The notes beneath the pieces were generated by a model. The model saw nothing but the letters and a program-made list of their open reading frames with translations. It was not told where the DNA came from and did not search any database. This document shows, one piece after another, positions 54,501-61,028 of a stretch of DNA of 64,000 nucleotides. Location: contig MELC01000004.1 of assembly GCA_001767455.1 (NCBI GenBank), positions 1 through 64,000 on the forward strand, read 5' to 3'. The DNA comes from Acidobacteria bacterium RIFCSPLOWO2_12_FULL_66_21 (GTDB lineage Bacteria; Acidobacteriota; Vicinamibacteria; Vicinamibacterales; 2-12-FULL-66-21). The position numbers were made by a program, and so were the translations under genes. Within the stretch, counting starts at the first letter, position 1. Each line of letters opens with the position of its first letter.

Positions 54501-54689
54501 GTCGTTCGACAGGCGCGTGCCCTGGATCGAACGCCAGTAATCCACCACCTCGTATGTGATCGGTCGCTTGGCCGCTGCCTGCCCCGAGCCTGTCGAATGG
54601 GCCGGCGTTTGCGCCGAGAGCGCCCATTGGAACGCGACGAGAGAGCCGACGAGCAGGGCCACAGCACGCCCATGCAGCCGTAAGCGCAT
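51567..54689 (-). CDS. S9 family prolyl-oligopeptidase-type serine peptidase with repeat-encoded insertions
   Basis: 1040 residues from ATG 54689 (GGAGG 6 bases upstream) with signal peptide ALLVGSLVAFQWALSAQ. An N-terminal beta-propeller (about 60-750) is followed by an alpha/beta-hydrolase domain. Its catalytic Ser856 is in GHSWGGY, Asp in NDADDAVPW and His in GEPHGLRN. Gly/Ala/Arg linkers lie in the propeller. Segments STGSGQ (near residue 32), APSTGSGQ (near 142) and a double APSTSSGQ (near 355-370) are encoded by a CCTGAGC-TCGAAGG DNA repeat inserted in frame. It faces paralogue B convergently, with 12 bases between stops. Confidence 0.92.
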   Translation of the reverse strand: MRLRLHGRAVALLVGSLVAFQWALSAQTPAHSTGSGQAAAKRPITYEVVDYWRSIQGTRLSNDGRWLAYSLTSQGEDGELIVRNLATGQEFKSPRGTAPTFTEDGKFLIFTIAQTKAEEERERRQTQSQASGTRGAGGQAPSTGSGQGGGRGNNQAARTPRTGMGIMALPGGQVTTFEKVGSFRVPEESSAWLAYYKGVGGAGGGGRGGRGGAAGRGAGGGRQAGPPAAAGAGEPPATGAAAREKRKDPGSDLVLRNLTTGEESTTPQVTEYEFDTKGAWLAYATSSTDAAKDGAFVRHTADAVVKPLMTGRGHYKSLAFDEAGQQIVFLSDKAEYDKPVSPYRLYYWKATDSGQAPSTSSGQAPSTSSGQATELVSATTPGMPSGMVVADSAAPQFSKDGARVFLATAPPPLPPPPAPAAAGAPGAAADADQPVTPTPIQVDLWSWKDPIIQPMQRVRAEQERTRSYRAVVHLADKKFVQLATPDLPAVTAGEDAARALGTSDIPYRMEMSWDQSYNDVYLVDLKTGKPQKVLEHWGATATMSPGGKYVLYFDENKGQWLTYRVADGVRANLTDKLPVRFQQENDTPDLPGPYGTGGWTANDASLLLYDEFDVWEIKPDGTGARMITGGQGRKQHLAFRYRSLDPEERTVPTNKPLLLATTNDDTRATGFYRVPFTGAPAPEKIVMLDRAFGAVTKAEKADTVVFTLSRFEEFPNLWVSDTSFANMKKVSDANPQQSEFVWGKSELIEYINADGKKLRAILTKPDDFDPSKKYPLMVYIYEELTQGLHSHAAPNVGTSINVTRYVSNGYVMLRPNIAYATGYPGESAEKCVIPAVNTVVAMGFIDPTRIGIQGHSWGGYQITHLITRTNMFAAVEAGASVSNMISAYGGIRWGTGMVREFQYEKTQSRIGAAPWDAPLQYIENSPIFWVRKIQTPYLTIHNDADDAVPWYQGIEFNTAMRRLGKEAYMFSYNGEPHGLRNRDNMKHWTVHMDEFFDHYLLGKPRPGWMDKGVTYLEKGKRDVAPMFKKKTATTTATEGR
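53578..53633 (-). repeat. CCTGAGC...TCGAAGG repeats inside the S9 peptidase
   Basis: Two adjacent copies of TGCCCTGAGCTCGTCGAAGG-type sequence plus a degenerate third copy encode APSTSSGQ twice on the minus strand. Further single copies of the related CCTGAGCCTGTCGAAGGG lie at about 54246-54266 and 54579-54599 in the same gene, and at 55176-55195 in the next gene. Confidence 0.9.
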
Positions 54690-54759
54690 AAGTCCTCCAG
54701 ATGAAGTCGATCCGCCGGTCGGGCCTCCGAAGGCGCCGGCAATCGCAAAGAGCGGCTTA

Positions 54760-55929
54760 TTATGGCGCACTCACGCCGTGTTTCTTCAATACGTCCTTCA
54801 GGGCATCGATCGGCAGCGCCCGGATGGTTCGGCCGCTCCCCGTGGTGTCGATCGCCTTGAGCAGCGAGTTGTAGACCGCCTCTTCCGTCGCGTCGAGCGT
54901 CGCCTCGAACAGGCCGGACACGGCGTCGGTCGGAAGGACCGTGCGCGTCTGCGGTCCCTGGGCGCTGGTGACGCGCAGGGACGGGTGCGTGGAAAACGCG
55001 ATGGCGAAGTCGCCGCTGCCGTTCGAGTAGGTGGATCCGGTCCGCGCGAGCGCGAACACGGCGCGCGCGGCCAGGCGTTTCAGGTTCCGCGCATCCAGCG
55101 GCGCGTCGGTCGCGACGACGATCATGCAGCTTCCGTCGGCGTTCGGGGCCCGTCCCTCGACCTCGCTCGGGACGACCCTGAGCCTGTCGAAGGGCCGGCG
55201 CCCGGCGCTCGGAGCGAGCTCCTTCCACACGGGAACACCCGCGATCGTCAGCTTGCCGCCGTAATTCGTCTGGACGAGGACCCCAGCCGTCCACGTGTCG
55301 CCTCCGACGCGAACGCGGCGCGACGACGTGCCGATGCCACCCTTCCATCCGAACGCAATCGTGCCGGCGCCGGCGCCCACTGCTCCCTCGTCGACGGGGC
55401 CCGTCTTCGCGCCGGCAATCGCCGCCTGCACGTGCTCGCGCGTCACGTGGAGGCCGCGGATGTCGTTGAGCGTGCCGTCATTGGTTTCCCCGACCAGCCC
55501 GTTCACCGAGCGTACGTTCTCGTTCCCTGGCTGCGCGATCGTCCAGCGGACGACAGCGTCGAGCGCGGTACCGACCGACAACGTGTTGGTGAGCACGATG
55601 GGCGACTCGATCGTGCCGAGCTCCTCGACCTGCGTCGAACCGGCCAGCTTCCCGAACGCGTTTCCGACGAACACGGCGCCGGCGACCTTCTCCCGGAAGA
55701 CATTGCCGCCGTGCGGCAGGATGGCCGTGACGCCGGTCCGTACGTTCGTGCCGTCGTTGACGGTCGTCTGTCCGACGAGGACGCCGGCCACATCGGTGAT
55801 GGCATTGAGCGGTCCCGGATCCATCGCGCCGGGCGTGATGCCGAGCTCGCGAGCACGCGGGCGCGCGGCGGGCGGCTGGGCAGCCTGCAGGGCCATGACT
55901 CCAGCACACAGAAGGAAGATCAGTCGCAT
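54760..55929 (-). CDS. P1 (DmpA/BapA-type) family aminopeptidase with repeat insertion
   Basis: 389 residues; signal peptide MRLIFLLCAGVMALQAAQ. Ntn-fold peptidases of MEROPS S58 self-cleave before a Ser that becomes the N-terminal nucleophile. Conserved blocks are ELGITPGAMDPGPLNAITDVAGVLVGQTTV, TLNDIRGLHVTREHV, and NADGSCMIVVATDAPLDARNLKRLA with nucleophile Ser267. About residues 243-262 (RRPFDRLRVVPSEVEGR) are encoded by the CCTGAGCCTGTCGAAGG repeat. They lie in the loop just before the cleavage site, where extra sequence may be tolerated. GGAGAGG precedes the ATG. The enzyme should release N-terminal D- or beta-amino acids or ordinary residues. Confidence 0.92.
   Translation of the reverse strand: MRLIFLLCAGVMALQAAQPPAARPRARELGITPGAMDPGPLNAITDVAGVLVGQTTVNDGTNVRTGVTAILPHGGNVFREKVAGAVFVGNAFGKLAGSTQVEELGTIESPIVLTNTLSVGTALDAVVRWTIAQPGNENVRSVNGLVGETNDGTLNDIRGLHVTREHVQAAIAGAKTGPVDEGAVGAGAGTIAFGWKGGIGTSSRRVRVGGDTWTAGVLVQTNYGGKLTIAGVPVWKELAPSAGRRPFDRLRVVPSEVEGRAPNADGSCMIVVATDAPLDARNLKRLAARAVFALARTGSTYSNGSGDFAIAFSTHPSLRVTSAQGPQTRTVLPTDAVSGLFEATLDATEEAVYNSLLKAIDTTGSGRTIRALPIDALKDVLKKHGVSAP
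55154..55195 (-). repeat. CCTGAGCCTGTCGAAGGG repeat pair inside the P1 peptidase
   Basis: CCCTCGACCTCGCTCGGGAC and CCCTGAGCCTGTCGAAGGGC are two related halves with opposed orientation. In the gene's frame they encode PFDRLRVVPSEVEG. I recognise this peptide pattern as one that occurs in unrelated proteins of other repeat-rich bacterial genomes. Confidence 0.85.
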
Positions 55930-56040
55930 ATGTCGCCTCTCCGCGCCCTTCAACCGGCTCGGGGCGGACGCTGTCGGAGCGCTCAGGGCAGGCGCGTATA
56001 ATACGCGCATTCGCGCCGGGGCGCTCGGGGGCCAACACGC

Positions 56041-56559
56041 ATGGACATCTATCTCGCATGCACGGTGCGCGGGGATCGCGGCGGGCTCGCGTCGGCGCGG
56101 GCGCTTGCCGACCTGCTCGAACAGCACGGGCACACGGTCCTGACACGCCACCTCCTCGCCGACGACGTGGAGGCCGCCGAATCCACCTTGACCGAACGGG
56201 ATGTGTTCGAGCGGGACCTGCGGTGGCTCAACGTGGCGGATCTGCTGATCGCCGAGGCCTCGGGATCGAGCTTCGGCGTCGGCTTCGAGGTCGGCTACGT
56301 GCTCGGGCGCGCCGACCGCACCGGCCAGCGCGTGCTCCTTCTGTACGACTCGACGCGGCGCGCCAACGTGTCGCGGCTGATCGCCGGCAACGCGCACAGC
56401 GCGTGCACGACGTACCCCTATCGCGACGGCGCGGACCTGATGCAGTTCGTCAGCCTCTACCTCGCCCCGGTCGCCGAAACACGGAAGGACACGGAAACAC
56501 GGAAGGACGCGGACGGACACGGAAAAGCCCCGGGTTCTTTCGTGTTCTTCCGCCGTTAG
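56041..56559 (+). CDS. DNPH1/nucleoside 2-deoxyribosyltransferase-like N-glycosidase with repeat-derived tail
   Basis: 172 residues. MDIYLACTVRG, FERDLRWLNVADLLIAEASGSSFGVGFEVGYVLG and RVLLLYD match the nucleoside 2-deoxyribosyltransferase fold of DNPH1 (Rcl), with catalytic Glu in GVGFEVGY and the GSSFGVG phosphate-binding motif. DNPH1 hydrolyses deoxynucleoside monophosphates, especially 5-hydroxymethyl-dUMP. The natural domain ends near VSLYLAPVA (residue about 146). The last 26 residues (ETRKDTETRKDADGHG onward) are read from a CACGGAAG repeat and are probably unstructured. dut follows 141 bases later. Function is inferred. Confidence 0.8.
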   Translation: MDIYLACTVRGDRGGLASARALADLLEQHGHTVLTRHLLADDVEAAESTLTERDVFERDLRWLNVADLLIAEASGSSFGVGFEVGYVLGRADRTGQRVLLLYDSTRRANVSRLIAGNAHSACTTYPYRDGADLMQFVSLYLAPVAETRKDTETRKDADGHGKAPGSFVFFRR

Positions 56560-56690
56560 ACCTCCGTGTTCGTCCGTGGTTGAGATCCGTGTCTTCCCGT
56601 GTGCTTCCGTGGTTGAGATCCGTGTCTTCCCGTGTGCTTCCGTGGTTGAGATCCCGTGTCTTTCCGCGTGCTTCCGTGGTTTGATTCGGT
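56478..56690. repeat. CACGGAAG / CTTCCGTG inverted array
   Basis: ACACGGAAGGACACGGAAAC-type units (56484-56524) are followed by the reverse family TCCGTGTTCGTCCGTGG and then a 33-base unit (TTGAGATCCGTGTCTTCCCG...) present twice perfectly and once degenerately (56583-56690). The array supplies the C-terminus of the DNPH1-like protein and fills the spacer to dut. Confidence 0.9.
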
Positions 56691-56700
56691 GGTGCCGCAC

Positions 56701-57144
56701 ATGACAGTGGTCCGTATCCGCCGCCTGCGTTCCTCCGCGAGTCTCCCTCGATACGAGAGCGTCGCGGCCGCCGGGTTCGATCTCGCCTCCGCCGACGACG
56801 TCACGATTGCGCCGGGACAGGTCCAGCTCGTGCCGACCGGACTCGCGATCGAAGTGCCGGCGGGCATGTTCCTGGGGGTCTTCGCGCGCAGCAGCACGCC
56901 GCTCAAACGCGGACTCATCGTCGCCAACGGCGTCGGCGTGGTCGACGCGGACTACTGCGGTCCGGAAGATGAGATCAAGGTGCAGGTGCTGAACTTCACC
57001 GCGGCGCCCGTCACCGTGCGCGCCGGCGATCGCCTCGCGCAGGGCATTCTGCTGCCTGTGACCCGAATCGAGTGGGACGAGGTCGAGGAATTGAGGAAGG
57101 ACTCGAGGGGTGGGTTCGGATCAACGGACTCAGATCATCGATAG
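56701..57144 (+). CDS. dut: Deoxyuridine 5'-triphosphate nucleotidohydrolase
   Basis: Trimeric dUTPase, 147 residues, hydrolysing dUTP to dUMP and keeping uracil out of DNA. Motif I is AAGFDLASA, motif II FARSSTPL, motif III NGVGVVDADYCGP (catalytic Asp), motif IV near GDRLAQGILLPV, and motif V RGGFGST. The cysteine in DADYCG replaces the more common Arg or Tyr. The ATG at 56701 begins the domain; the frame upstream reads the CACGGAAG array. Its neighbour is a DNPH1-like hydrolase, and both sanitise deoxyuridine-type nucleotides. Confidence 0.93.
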   Translation: MTVVRIRRLRSSASLPRYESVAAAGFDLASADDVTIAPGQVQLVPTGLAIEVPAGMFLGVFARSSTPLKRGLIVANGVGVVDADYCGPEDEIKVQVLNFTAAPVTVRAGDRLAQGILLPVTRIEWDEVEELRKDSRGGFGSTDSDHR

Positions 57145-57292
57145 TCGATAGTCGATGGTCAAAGTCCAAGTCAAAGTCCAGGTCCAAGGCAAAACGTCAA
57201 AGTCCCAGTCATCTCGTGAGAGACGACTGGGACTTTGATTTGGACTGTCGACTTTGACTGCCGACTTTGACTATCGACTATCGACTGATCAT
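57136..57292. repeat. TCGACTTTGACTG-family inverted array and bidirectional terminator
   Basis: GATAGTCGATAGTCGATGG with GTCAAAGTC units on the left and GACTTTGACTATCGACTATC on the right pair across the whole spacer. The core is a 13-bp perfect stem (57198-57210 with 57225-57237) with a 14-base loop, flanked by A-rich and T-rich sequence. It lies between convergent dut and RRM genes, and starts in the last codons of dut. Confidence 0.85.
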
Positions 57293-57302
57293 ATCGACGG
57301 AA

Positions 57303-57653
57303 TCACCACCTGGGTTCTCTGCGCCTATTGCCCCCGCCGCCGCTATTGCCACCACGGCCCCGGCCGCCACCGCCGCCGCCGAATCCGCCGCCACCGGAGT
57401 GCTCCGGCTTCGGCCGCGCCTCGTTCACCGCGAGCGCGCGCCCACCGAGCTCGTACTCATTGAACTCCGTGACCGCCTTCTGCGCTTCCTCGTCGGTGGC
57501 CATCTCCACGAAGGCGAAACCGCGGGCGCGCCCCGTGGCCATGTCGCGCATCACGCGGACCGTCTCGACGTTTCCCGCTTTGCTGAACAGCTCCTGCAGC
57601 TCCGCCTCCCCGATGGAGTAGGGGAGATTCCCCACGTACAACTTGCGACCCAT
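57303..57653 (-). CDS. RRM-domain, glycine-rich RNA-binding protein
   Basis: 116 residues. One RNA recognition motif has RNP2 LYVGNL (5-10) and RNP1 RGFAFVEM (44-51), followed by a Gly/Arg-rich tail (about 88-112). These small RRM proteins occur in cyanobacteria and several other phyla and are often cold-regulated RNA chaperones. The gene stands alone. The 250-base region upstream (57654-57907) is unusually long for this genome and could hold a leader, but I saw no clear promoter or tRNA in it. Confidence 0.93.
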   Translation of the reverse strand: MGRKLYVGNLPYSIGEAELQELFSKAGNVETVRVMRDMATGRARGFAFVEMATDEEAQKAVTEFNEYELGGRALAVNEARPKPEHSGGGGFGGGGGGRGRGGNSGGGGNRRREPRW

Positions 57654-57907
57654 GTGTGTGCTGCTCCTGCCTGCTGCCCGGCTGACGCCCGCCGGGGTGC
57701 GGGTTCACTGCCCCGCGATCCGGAAGAGGAAGCTTAGGACGAGCGGGTGTCCACTCCTGTCGCTTTCGGCGTGCTCGGGCTGAGGGAGCGAGTCGTTGTC
57801 TCGGTCGGCTCTAGTGCGAGAGGCAAAAGCAGGCGGCTAAACTTCGACTGACCCGACCAGAGTACATGAGCGCCGGAGCACGCGCAAGGTAATACGCGGC
57901 GGCGGGT

Positions 57908-59560
57908 TCAGTGCAGGCGGTACAGCCGCATTCCTCCGCGGCCGATCGCGATCAGTTCGAATTCCGATCGCGCGTCGACCTGGCGGACCACGTCGTCCGC
58001 ATCGCGGCCGAACCGTCGCGGATGCACCATCACGTGCGTCACTCCCGCGCGGCGCATCGCCTGAATGGCGCGCTCTTCAGGGAAGTACCAGAAGGTGTCG
58101 GCGAACCTCCCATACGATTCCGGCGTGTATCCGCTGTAGCCGTTCATCAGCGGACGCCAGTGCGCGGTCGAGTTGAGGACGTACTCCCCGTTCTGGAAAA
58201 CAGCCTGCCGGGGGTAGAAGGGCACCTCGGCGAGCACCACCGGCCCCTCATAGGCGGCGAGGAACTTGTAGATGCGTGGAATGCCCTCGAAAGGGTGGAA
58301 GGCGAGCGGGGCGCGAAGCGCCTCGACGTTGACCAGCGCGGCCAGCGCCAGCACACCCGCGGCCGCGAGCCGCCGGCCTGCCGTGCGCCCCGACAGCCCC
58401 GCCATCCCGAGGCCCGCCAGCAGGGCCATCCCGAGCAGGAAGAGATTGCCGAACCGTGCCGCCGCGCGAAGACCCCGCATGGGCGGAAAGACCGCATAGA
58501 GCCAGCCGTAGACGGGCGTCCGCGTGCCGAGCGACAACACGAATCCGACGGCGGCAATCCCGACAAGCATGAGAACGCGCCGCCGCATGAGCGCCGGCGG
58601 CCGATCGGGCGTCTCGGGCCGGCGGCGGGCCGCTGCCGCGACAGCCACGACCGCGAGGACGATCACGACGATGCCGGGAAAGAAACTGTCCACCGGATCC
58701 TTGAACAACGGCGCGCTCCATGTGGCCATGTGGAGCGTCCCGGATGCGGCCAGATACCCCATGGGCGTCGCCGAGTATTCCGCCACCAGTTCAAGCGGCC
58801 GGACCATGTGCTGCTCGCGCGCGACCCGCTGGTAAGGAATGGCGAGCGGCAGGATTGCGAGCCCGGCGCAGAAGGTTGCCGCCGCAAAGGCGCCGAGCGT
58901 GGCCCGAAGACGTGGCGCCCACTCGCGTACGCGTACGACCAGCGCCACGGCAATCATGAGCGTGCCGAACACGATCAAATACCCGGAGGTGTAGGCCATG
59001 ACCGTCATCCACAGCGCGAGCCACAGCCATTGGCGCCGGCCGGAGCCGGTGATGATGCGATCGGTGGCGAGGAGCGCCAGCGGCAGTCCATACAGGTGCA
59101 GCCCCTGCACGTGCGGGATGCGCGTCAGCGTGTGCGTATTGAACGCGAACGCGGATCCGGCGACGAGCGCCGCCGCCCGATCGCCGGTCCAGGCGTACAG
59201 GAGCGCGTACCCGGCCAGCGCGCTCAACGCCAGACCGGCAATCACCATCAGGTTGAAGACGAGCACCGGCGAGCCGCCAAGCCAGGCGAGCGGCGCGCCG
59301 AGGAGCGCCGGCACGATCAATGGTTCCGAAAAGGCCAGCGTGTCGTGTGCCGGGTAAAAGATGTTGGCCTGGAACAGGTGAGCCGGGACGCGCGGCAACT
59401 GATGGGCCACCCAGGCCAGGATCCACTCGTTGAGCTGGGTGTCGCCGTTGTCATTCCGGGAGAGCATGCCGGGCGCGGTGGCCAGCGGCCAGGTGTGGAC
59501 GACCGCGAGCAGCAGACACACGACGGCGGCGCCGGCCCAGGTGGAGCGGTCTTTTGTCAT
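57908..59560 (-). CDS. GT-C-like polytopic membrane protein (probable glycosyltransferase)
   Basis: 550 residues with about 11-12 hydrophobic spans. The first loop after helix 1 contains RNDNGDTQLNEWILAWVAHQL and FYPAHDTLAFSE, the acidic-loop pattern typical of lipid-linked GT-C glycosyltransferases. The C-terminal 120 residues (YKFLAAYEGPVVLAEVPFY, YVLNSTAHWRPLMNGYSGYTPESYGRF) form a soluble domain as in YfhO-like proteins. Sugar and acceptor are unknown. It is divergent from the small exported protein, and no polysaccharide genes surround it. Confidence 0.8.
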   Translation of the reverse strand: MTKDRSTWAGAAVVCLLLAVVHTWPLATAPGMLSRNDNGDTQLNEWILAWVAHQLPRVPAHLFQANIFYPAHDTLAFSEPLIVPALLGAPLAWLGGSPVLVFNLMVIAGLALSALAGYALLYAWTGDRAAALVAGSAFAFNTHTLTRIPHVQGLHLYGLPLALLATDRIITGSGRRQWLWLALWMTVMAYTSGYLIVFGTLMIAVALVVRVREWAPRLRATLGAFAAATFCAGLAILPLAIPYQRVAREQHMVRPLELVAEYSATPMGYLAASGTLHMATWSAPLFKDPVDSFFPGIVVIVLAVVAVAAAARRRPETPDRPPALMRRRVLMLVGIAAVGFVLSLGTRTPVYGWLYAVFPPMRGLRAAARFGNLFLLGMALLAGLGMAGLSGRTAGRRLAAAGVLALAALVNVEALRAPLAFHPFEGIPRIYKFLAAYEGPVVLAEVPFYPRQAVFQNGEYVLNSTAHWRPLMNGYSGYTPESYGRFADTFWYFPEERAIQAMRRAGVTHVMVHPRRFGRDADDVVRQVDARSEFELIAIGRGGMRLYRLH

Positions 59561-59630
59561 GCCGGAAGGGGCATTATCGCACCGCGGCCGGATGGATCGA
59601 CAATAGGAGACGGAGGAGGGTCAGCCGCAT

Positions 59631-60218
59631 ATGAGAGTTCGTCCACGCTTCGCGTTTCCCCTGGCGGTCGCGCTCGGGTTGACGCTCTGCGCGACCGCCG
59701 TACGCGCGCAGGGCACGACGGCGGCGCCAACCAAGGAGGAGTTCACCGCGTTCGCCGTGAACCTGAGCAGAATCGGGAGCACGACGCCGACGCCGCTCGA
59801 CATCACTATTACGCGCTGGACCACGGTCGCGGAGCAGGAGCGGCTCACGTCCATCCTGCGCGAGAAAGGGCAGCCGGCGCTCGTGGATGCGCTGCACAAG
59901 GCCCAGGCCATCGGGTCGATACGCACGCCGACCAGCCTCTCCTACGAGTTCCGGTATGCGATACAGGAACGTACGCGCGACAACCGCCGCCGCATCATTC
60001 TCCTCACCGATCGGCCGATCGAGTACGAGGAGCTTGCCGATCGCGGGGTGACGCTCGAGTATCCGTTCGCCGCGATCGAGCTGCTGGTGGACGACAACGG
60101 GAAAGGGGCGGGCAGTCTCTGGATCGCGGCACGGCTGACGCTGCTCGACAACCTGCTGATTCTCGACAACTACGCCGACCGGCCGGTGACGCTGAACGGC
60201 GTGCACCGGCGCAAGTAA
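59631..60218 (+). CDS. Small exported protein of unknown function
   Basis: 195 residues with signal peptide RFAFPLAVALGLTLCATAVRAQ. The mature part is mixed alpha/beta: EEFTAFAVNLSRIGSTTPTPLDITITRWTT, then ERLTSILREKGQPALVDALHKAQAIGSI and RRIILLTDRPI, with acidic YEELADRG and a hydrophobic strand AAIELLVDDNGKGAGSLWIAARL. I recognise similar acidobacterial hypothetical proteins but no named domain. A strong GGAGGAGGG lies about 9 bases before the ATG, suggesting good expression. Confidence 0.8.
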   Translation: MRVRPRFAFPLAVALGLTLCATAVRAQGTTAAPTKEEFTAFAVNLSRIGSTTPTPLDITITRWTTVAEQERLTSILREKGQPALVDALHKAQAIGSIRTPTSLSYEFRYAIQERTRDNRRRIILLTDRPIEYEELADRGVTLEYPFAAIELLVDDNGKGAGSLWIAARLTLLDNLLILDNYADRPVTLNGVHRRK

Positions 60219-60300
60219 CCAGCGGGGTGAGGCAGCCCTGAAGGGCTGCGCAACAACGACGGCGATCAGAATCTCTGTTACGCAGGCCTTCAGGGCCGCC

Positions 60301-60960
60301 TTATCGGGCCGCGAGGCTGCGGATCAGCGTGAGCAGCACGTCGATGGCGACGGTGTTGTGGCCGCCGAGCGGGATGATGATGTCCGCGTAGCGCTTGCTC
60401 GGCTCGACGAACTCCAGGTGCATCGGCTTCACCGTGCCGAGGTACTGGTCGATGACCGAGTTCACGGTCCGCCCGCGCTCGGCGATGTCCCGCTGCAGCC
60501 GCCGGATGAAGCGCGTGTCGTCGTCCGCGTCGACGAACACCTTGACGTCCATGAGCCGGCGCAGCGCCGCGTCGGTGAAGATCAGAATGCCTTCGACGAT
60601 GACCGCCTTGCGCGGCTCGACGCGAACGGTGACGGGCTGGCGCGCGTGCCGCGCGAAATCGTACGTCGGTTTCTCCACGCCCCGGCCGGCGCGCAGCTCG
60701 TGAAGGTGTCGCACGAGCAGATCGGTCTCGAGCGAATCGGGGTGATCGTAGTTGAGCGAGGCGCGTTCCTCGAGCCGGAGATCGTTGCGGTCCCGGTAGT
60801 AGCGGTCGTGCTCGAGCACCGTGACCTGGTCGTCGCCGATGCTCTCGATGATGTGCCTGACGACGGTCGTCTTCCCCGACCCCGACCCTCCCGCCACGCC
60901 GATGACCAGTGGAGCGTGCGTGCCTGACGCGGCCCCGCCGGCCGCCGTTTTCGCGTCCAT
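60301..60960 (-). CDS. udk: Uridine kinase
   Basis: Phosphorylates uridine and cytidine in pyrimidine salvage; 219 residues, standard length. P-loop GVAGGSGSGKTTV (about 21-33), HDRYYRDRNDL, NYDHPDSLETDLLVRHL, PTYDFARHAR, IVEGILIF (acidic metal site), VDADDDTRFIRRLQRDIAERGR and the C-terminal PLGGHNTVAIDVL identify it. The N-terminus has a short Ala/Gly-rich extension. It is convergent with the exported protein and divergent from the DUF2339 gene. GGGCTGCG...AGGGCTGC repeats occupy the 82-base spacer. Confidence 0.94.
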   Translation of the reverse strand: MDAKTAAGGAASGTHAPLVIGVAGGSGSGKTTVVRHIIESIGDDQVTVLEHDRYYRDRNDLRLEERASLNYDHPDSLETDLLVRHLHELRAGRGVEKPTYDFARHARQPVTVRVEPRKAVIVEGILIFTDAALRRLMDVKVFVDADDDTRFIRRLQRDIAERGRTVNSVIDQYLGTVKPMHLEFVEPSKRYADIIIPLGGHNTVAIDVLLTLIRSLAAR

Positions 60961-61028
60961 ATCCCGCTGAGACTACCAGTTTTCTTCTGGCGCCGGGGCC
61001 GCCGCCGTCGGATAAGATGTGTCGCAGC

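Noticed and set aside
57654-57907. Possible tRNA or riboswitch upstream of the RRM gene
   Set aside because: A GGTTCACTGCC-like stretch resembles a T-loop, but no acceptor, D or anticodon stems fit around it. No known riboswitch motif was seen.
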